From the NCBI GenBank assembly GCA_050186055.1, contig JBFWYV010000051.1, forward strand, positions 1 to 21,086: a stretch of 21,086 bases of DNA, in the 5' to 3' direction. Positions 17,844 to 21,086 of the stretch are shown one piece after another (position 1 is the stretch's first letter; every line of letters begins with the position of its first letter). This DNA comes from CAMDPA01 sp050186055 (GTDB taxonomy: Bacteria; Pseudomonadota; Alphaproteobacteria; Rhizobiales; Hyphomicrobiaceae). The notes below the pieces were generated by a model, which saw nothing but the letters and a program-made list of their open reading frames with translations, was not told the origin of the DNA and made no database searches. The position numbers and the translations under genes are program-made.

Positions 17844-19103
17844 ATGCTAATAAGGCATGCTCTAGGGGTAATAGGCGTGCTCGCGGCAGGGGTATTGTTA
17901 GCGGTCTCCGCTGCGATGAACTATCGGTTCGGCTACAATCTCGGAAGAACGCCGCTGGACGGCGAGATATACGGCGCGGCGAGTGCTGCGGCGGACTGTC
18001 TGAAAGCGCTGATCCCGTTCTTCTTTGTCGCCGCAATTCGCAACAGGATGTGGTCGCAGGCGGCCGCATCGGCAGTGGTTCTGGTCGTGGTCACGGCATA
18101 TTCGCTGACCTCGGCGCTTGGCCACGCTGCGCTCAATCGGATGGAAGTATCCGATACGCGCAAACAGGAGGCGCAGGTCTACACGGATATGCGCAGCGAT
18201 CTCGAACGGGCGAAGAGCCAGCTAAGCTGGATTCCTCAACATCGCCCCGCCGCGAGCGTTGCCGCCGAAGTGGACGGCCTCAAGGCGAGGCGTGAGTGGG
18301 GCTGGTCAGATTCGTGCCAAAGTCCGAAATCCCGGACGACGCGCGAATTCTGCAAGCAATATGTTGCGCTTTCGTCGGAGCTCGCGTCTGCCCAACAGGC
18401 GGCGGCTCTTGAAAAGAGGATCGCTTCAATCCAGGCGAAACTCGCTCATGCTGAAGGTGGCCACGTCATGTCCGGCGGGGACCCTCAAGCGATCGTTCTG
18501 GCCCGTCTCGCAGGAATTGTGTTTCCTGACGTGAAGGTCGAGCACGTTCAAACGGCGCTGACGGTTTTCATCGCGCTGTTGCTTGAGATCGGTTCCGCGT
18601 TGGGCATGTACATCGCCTTCAGCCAGTGGCGTCTCCACGAGCGTGCAGCGCCGATGGCGCCTGCCATGCGCAACATCGCGACTGTAGCTGCGATCGAGCC
18701 GGAACCGGCAGTGCCGGCGGCGAAGGTCACCGCACAGCGTCCGCGGGTTGCCAGCAATGACAACAGGTCGTTGCCACAGCCGGCTCAGGCTCAGACAGCC
18801 CAGCCGAGCAATAAGCTCGTAGCGCCAGAGAATGACGTGCAGCTGTTCTACAAGGAGAGAATCGAGACACAGGATGGTTCCAGTCTGACTGCGACTGCTT
18901 TGTATGAGGACTATTGTGAGTGGTGCGAGGAACATAAGAAGGAGCCATTGGCACTTCCCACATTCGGTCGTGAGTTTGGTGACCTGGGCGTACAGAAATC
19001 CAAGATCGCAGGAAGAATCCGGTACATCGGTATCTCGCTTAAGTCCGGAACGGAGCACGAGGAGGATAAGAAGCCGCCGACCTTCGATGTGAAGGCCGCC
19101 TGA
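17844..19103 (+). CDS. Membrane protein with C-terminal primase-type winged-helix-like domain
   Basis: A 419-residue protein that I do not recognise as a named family. Hydrophobic segments lie at about 5-25, 42-65, 73-93 and 236-259. Residues 94-235 are a soluble loop with charged, coiled-coil-like helices (103-128, 175-207) and two cysteines (C158, C170). A Pro/Ala/Gln linker (266-330) ends in residues 332-400: DVQLFYKERI, LTATALYEDYCEWCEEHKKE, PLALPTFGREFGDLG and RIRYIGISL. That pattern resembles the winged-helix domain at the C-terminus of phage/plasmid D5-type primases. With the N-terminus inside, the loop would be periplasmic and the C-terminal domain cytoplasmic. ATG 17844 follows GAGGG by seven bases and starts the first hydrophobic segment. 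G+C is 90 of 180 at 18841-19020 versus 39 of 60 at 18061-18120. Two terminators follow. Confidence 0.8.
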   Translation: MLIRHALGVIGVLAAGVLLAVSAAMNYRFGYNLGRTPLDGEIYGAASAAADCLKALIPFFFVAAIRNRMWSQAAASAVVLVVVTAYSLTSALGHAALNRMEVSDTRKQEAQVYTDMRSDLERAKSQLSWIPQHRPAASVAAEVDGLKARREWGWSDSCQSPKSRTTREFCKQYVALSSELASAQQAAALEKRIASIQAKLAHAEGGHVMSGGDPQAIVLARLAGIVFPDVKVEHVQTALTVFIALLLEIGSALGMYIAFSQWRLHERAAPMAPAMRNIATVAAIEPEPAVPAAKVTAQRPRVASNDNRSLPQPAQAQTAQPSNKLVAPENDVQLFYKERIETQDGSSLTATALYEDYCEWCEEHKKEPLALPTFGREFGDLGVQKSKIAGRIRYIGISLKSGTEHEEDKKPPTFDVKAA

Positions 19104-19120
19104 GCGGCTTCAAACGGAGA

Positions 19121-19146
19121 GGCCACCCTCGCGGGTGGCCTTTTTT
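19121..19146 (+). terminator. Intrinsic terminator of the membrane-protein gene
   Basis: GGCCACCC (19121-19128), loop TCGC, GGGTGGCC (19133-19140) and six T (19141-19146) give a perfect 8-bp GC-rich stem with a U tract, 18 bases after the stop codon. Confidence 0.92.
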
Positions 19147-19151
19147 GATTC

Positions 19152-19177
19152 GGGGGCCGGTGAATGGCCCCCTTTTT
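19152..19177 (+). terminator. Second, tandem intrinsic terminator
   Basis: GGGGGCC (19152-19158), a 7-base loop, GGCCCCC (19166-19172) and five T (19173-19177). It is in the same orientation as the first and only five bases further on, so it is a backup terminator. It has no T tract on the minus strand and so does not obviously serve the convergent small gene. Confidence 0.82.
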
Positions 19178-19188
19178 CTGTTCGGCAT

Positions 19189-19308
19189 TTACTGGCAGCT
19201 CGATGAGCCGTCAGCGTTCAGTGTGCAGGTGATCTCCGGCTGGCTGTCATCCGCCGCAACGGTCTGAACCGAGATCGCGAGCATGAGAACGGCGAGAATG
19301 GTACGCAT
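19189..19308 (-). CDS. Small secreted peptide (39 residues), unknown function
   Basis: Read on the minus strand, ATG 19308 opens a 39-codon frame ending in TAA (19189-19191). AAAGGA lies eight bases upstream of the ATG. Residues 1-19 are a textbook signal peptide (MRTILAVLMLAISVQTVAA), with cleavage expected after A-A and before D-D-S. The remaining 20 residues are polar, with two cysteines (C28, C38) that could pair, ending SSSCQ. It lies 83 bases downstream of the TadG-like gene on the same strand, so it may share its transcript. The combination of ribosome-binding site, signal peptide and stop argues that it is real although short. I do not recognise a family. Confidence 0.6.
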   Translation of the reverse strand: MRTILAVLMLAISVQTVAADDSQPEITCTLNADGSSSCQ

Positions 19309-19391
19309 TAGTGGATCCTTTCTGTGTACTGAGTGGTGCCGTCGAAGAGAAGCCCGGACAACTCGCTCGCCGTCCGGGGCCGCTGTGGTTG

Positions 19392-21086
19392 TTACCTAGT
19401 CAGTCGGGCACCGACGACGGTCGTCGACGTGAACTCGCCCTGCAGGGAGTTTCCGATGGCGGTGAAGGCTGCACGAAGCGCGGCACCGTCATAGGGGAAG
19501 TAGTGGTAACCGGCGCCGTTGGAGCACTGCTCGAGCGTGTACTTCGCCCGCTGAGCCGCCGTGCCGCTGGCATTGGCCGTCACGTTCTGGCCCATGCCGA
19601 ACCCGATCGTGTAGACCTCGATGCCGGCCGCCTTCATGTTCGAGCACAGACTGAGTGCCTGTGATCCGGAGGCCGTACCGTTGGCGTAGTACATGTTGTA
19701 CTCGCCGTCGGTCATCAGGATCGCGATCTTCTTCACGTTCTGGTCCCCGTAGGCGGCCGGAACGCTGTCGGTGAAGACCGAAGCCCAGTTCGGCGACAGC
19801 ATGTACCAGGCCCACGCCGTGCCGAGATGCCCCGGTGTGCCGCCGCCGACTGTCATGTTGTCGAAGAACTCGTCGAGCGCGGTTCGCTGGTTGGTGAGCG
19901 GGATGATCTGGGGCAGCTCACGGCCGGCCGTATTGCACTTGCCATCCGACGAATAGTTGGAGCGGCCGGAGCTGCCGTGATTGTAGGCGCCGATCCAGCC
20001 GTTGGCTTCGCTGGGCGTCGCATCGGTGTAGCGGTTGGACGAGTCGGTCCGCTCCGTGACACACGAGATCAGCTTGGCTGACGGCTTGGTCTGGACGCTG
20101 CTTTCACAGCCGGCGGTCGTGGTCGTGACCGTCAGGTCCTCGTACACGGGCAGGTACCAGCCCGAGGTCTCCCAGCTCAGCGACGCCGAGCCGTTACCGT
20201 TGATCCGGGTGAGCTTCCAGTAGCCCTGGCTGTTGGTAGCCTTGACGAAACCCAGCGCCTGCATGCCGGAGGTGCTGTAGTCGCGGTCGCTGTCGATCTC
20301 CACGCCGATGTTGCCGGTATAGCTGTAGCCCCTGTTGGAGTAGGAGAACGTGCGCACGGTGAGGCCGGCCGTGGATGTGAGGCGCGGCACGAAACGGCCC
20401 GTGTAAGTGTCGTTGTTGTAGCTGATGAGGGTGTGGCCATCGCCGTCAGCAGACGAGATGCGCTTGAACTCGTCGCTGCGGTTCGCCCGCCGCGACACGT
20501 AGATGGTCCCGCCGAAGTCGGCATCCCCGTCGCTGTCGTCGGGCACATAGACGCCGGTGCGATAGCCGTTGTAGGTCTCGACCGAGGCCGTCGTGGTCGT
20601 GGTCGGAGCCGAGCAGTAACCGTTGTCGAAACTATCGTCGCTGCCGCCGACAACGCCGGCCTGGCTGCCGGCACTGCCGCCGGTGAGGCCCGAGTAGCTG
20701 CCGGTGAAAGCACCGTTCCGCGTCCGCGCCAGGTCCGTGATGTTGGCGTAGCTGCCGCCTGCCGCATCGAGGCCCGTCGCCGCTGCCGCATAGCTGCCGG
20801 CGTTCACGTAATCGGCGAACGGCGCGACCGCGACGCGGACGTCGTTGTCATGCGCCCCGCTGGTGGGAAGAATGATATCGAGCAGATCCTTGCCTGCTGC
20901 CTGCAGGGCGTCGATCTTCTTCGAATAGGCCGAGCCCGGCGCATCGCTCCAGCCCATCGAGCCGGTCAGGTCGATCATCATCGACACTTCCAGCTTGCGG
21001 CCGGATGTCGACGACGACTGAGAGTTGCTCAGCGAACCGCCCGAACTCGACACGACATGCATGTTGTCGCCCATCACGAGCTGCAC
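19392..21086 (-). CDS. TadG-like von Willebrand factor A protein (5' end outside window)
   Basis: The last 564 residues are visible; the start is beyond the right edge, and the first codon here is probably internal. A VWA domain is split in two. The first part (about 33-94) has the metal-binding MIDAS motif DLTGSM (39-44). The second part (about 395-555) has GGGTPGHLGTAW, with the second MIDAS threonine (T417), and ILMTDGEYN with D460. Between them is an insert of about 300 residues rich in Thr, Ser, Gly, Asn and Tyr, with Asp-rich runs such as PDDSDGDADFGG (182-193). DTTGSM/DLTGSM-type VWA proteins with a C-V-x-E-R-T segment (here C342) are usual in TadG-like proteins associated with Flp/Tad pili. 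Normally a TadE/G membrane segment precedes this region, so the protein is expected to be anchored and extracytoplasmic. Confidence 0.85.
   Translation of the reverse strand: MQLVMGDNMHVVSSSGGSLSNSQSSSTSGRKLEVSMMIDLTGSMGWSDAPGSAYSKKIDALQAAGKDLLDIILPTSGAHDNDVRVAVAPFADYVNAGSYAAAATGLDAAGGSYANITDLARTRNGAFTGSYSGLTGGSAGSQAGVVGGSDDSFDNGYCSAPTTTTTASVETYNGYRTGVYVPDDSDGDADFGGTIYVSRRANRSDEFKRISSADGDGHTLISYNNDTYTGRFVPRLTSTAGLTVRTFSYSNRGYSYTGNIGVEIDSDRDYSTSGMQALGFVKATNSQGYWKLTRINGNGSASLSWETSGWYLPVYEDLTVTTTTAGCESSVQTKPSAKLISCVTERTDSSNRYTDATPSEANGWIGAYNHGSSGRSNYSSDGKCNTAGRELPQIIPLTNQRTALDEFFDNMTVGGGTPGHLGTAWAWYMLSPNWASVFTDSVPAAYGDQNVKKIAILMTDGEYNMYYANGTASGSQALSLCSNMKAAGIEVYTIGFGMGQNVTANASGTAAQRAKYTLEQCSNGAGYHYFPYDGAALRAAFTAIGNSLQGEFTSTTVVGARLTR

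Overview
The window comes from a high-GC alphaproteobacterium. The style of the genes (liv-type aromatic-acid transporters, CoA ligases, a FAD monooxygenase/old-yellow-enzyme fusion, a TadG-like protein, dense ATGA/GTGA/TTGA overlaps) suggests Bradyrhizobium or Rhodopseudomonas. This assignment is by recognition only; no rRNA or marker gene is present.

Bases 1-6862 (+ strand) hold the last codons of one CoA ligase, then a tightly packed liv-type ABC importer: a substrate-binding protein with a likely Tat signal, LivH, LivM, LivG, and a LivF-type ATPase. The LivF ATPase is fused in frame to a complete feruloyl-CoA-synthase-like ligase in one 868-residue protein. The expected job is uptake of an aryl or aryl-propenoic acid and its conversion to a CoA thioester. 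A pair of near-identical 15-bp direct repeats lies just upstream of the operon.

Bases 6875-14549 (- strand) form a seven-gene operon that converges on the first. In transcription order it encodes a salicylyl-CoA/2-aminobenzoyl-CoA monooxygenase-reductase, an SDR dehydrogenase, a MarR regulator, a crotonase, an acyl-CoA dehydrogenase, a 2-aminobenzoate-CoA-ligase-like enzyme and a RidA-like protein. This is the parts list of an aerobic 'hybrid' aromatic pathway: the acid is activated with CoA, the ring is hydroxylated and reduced as the thioester, and beta-oxidation-like steps follow. A good sigma70-type promoter whose -35 hexamer lies inside a perfect 18-bp palindrome precedes the operon, so repression by the encoded MarR protein is the simplest model. 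The crotonase and the RidA-like protein both appear to lack the usual catalytic residues.

Bases 14711-17049 hold housekeeping-type genes: NAD kinase (-), CutA (+) and an exported peptidoglycan-binding-domain protein (-). Bases 17050-17843 are a partly AT-richer intergenic stretch with several inverted repeats but no convincing gene.

Bases 17844-19103 (+) encode an unusual four-helix membrane protein with a C-terminal winged-helix-like domain of the kind seen at the end of phage/plasmid D5-type primases. It is followed by two tandem intrinsic terminators. The right end (- strand) holds a 39-residue secreted peptide and the 3' part of a TadG-like von Willebrand A protein with an insertion of about 300 residues.
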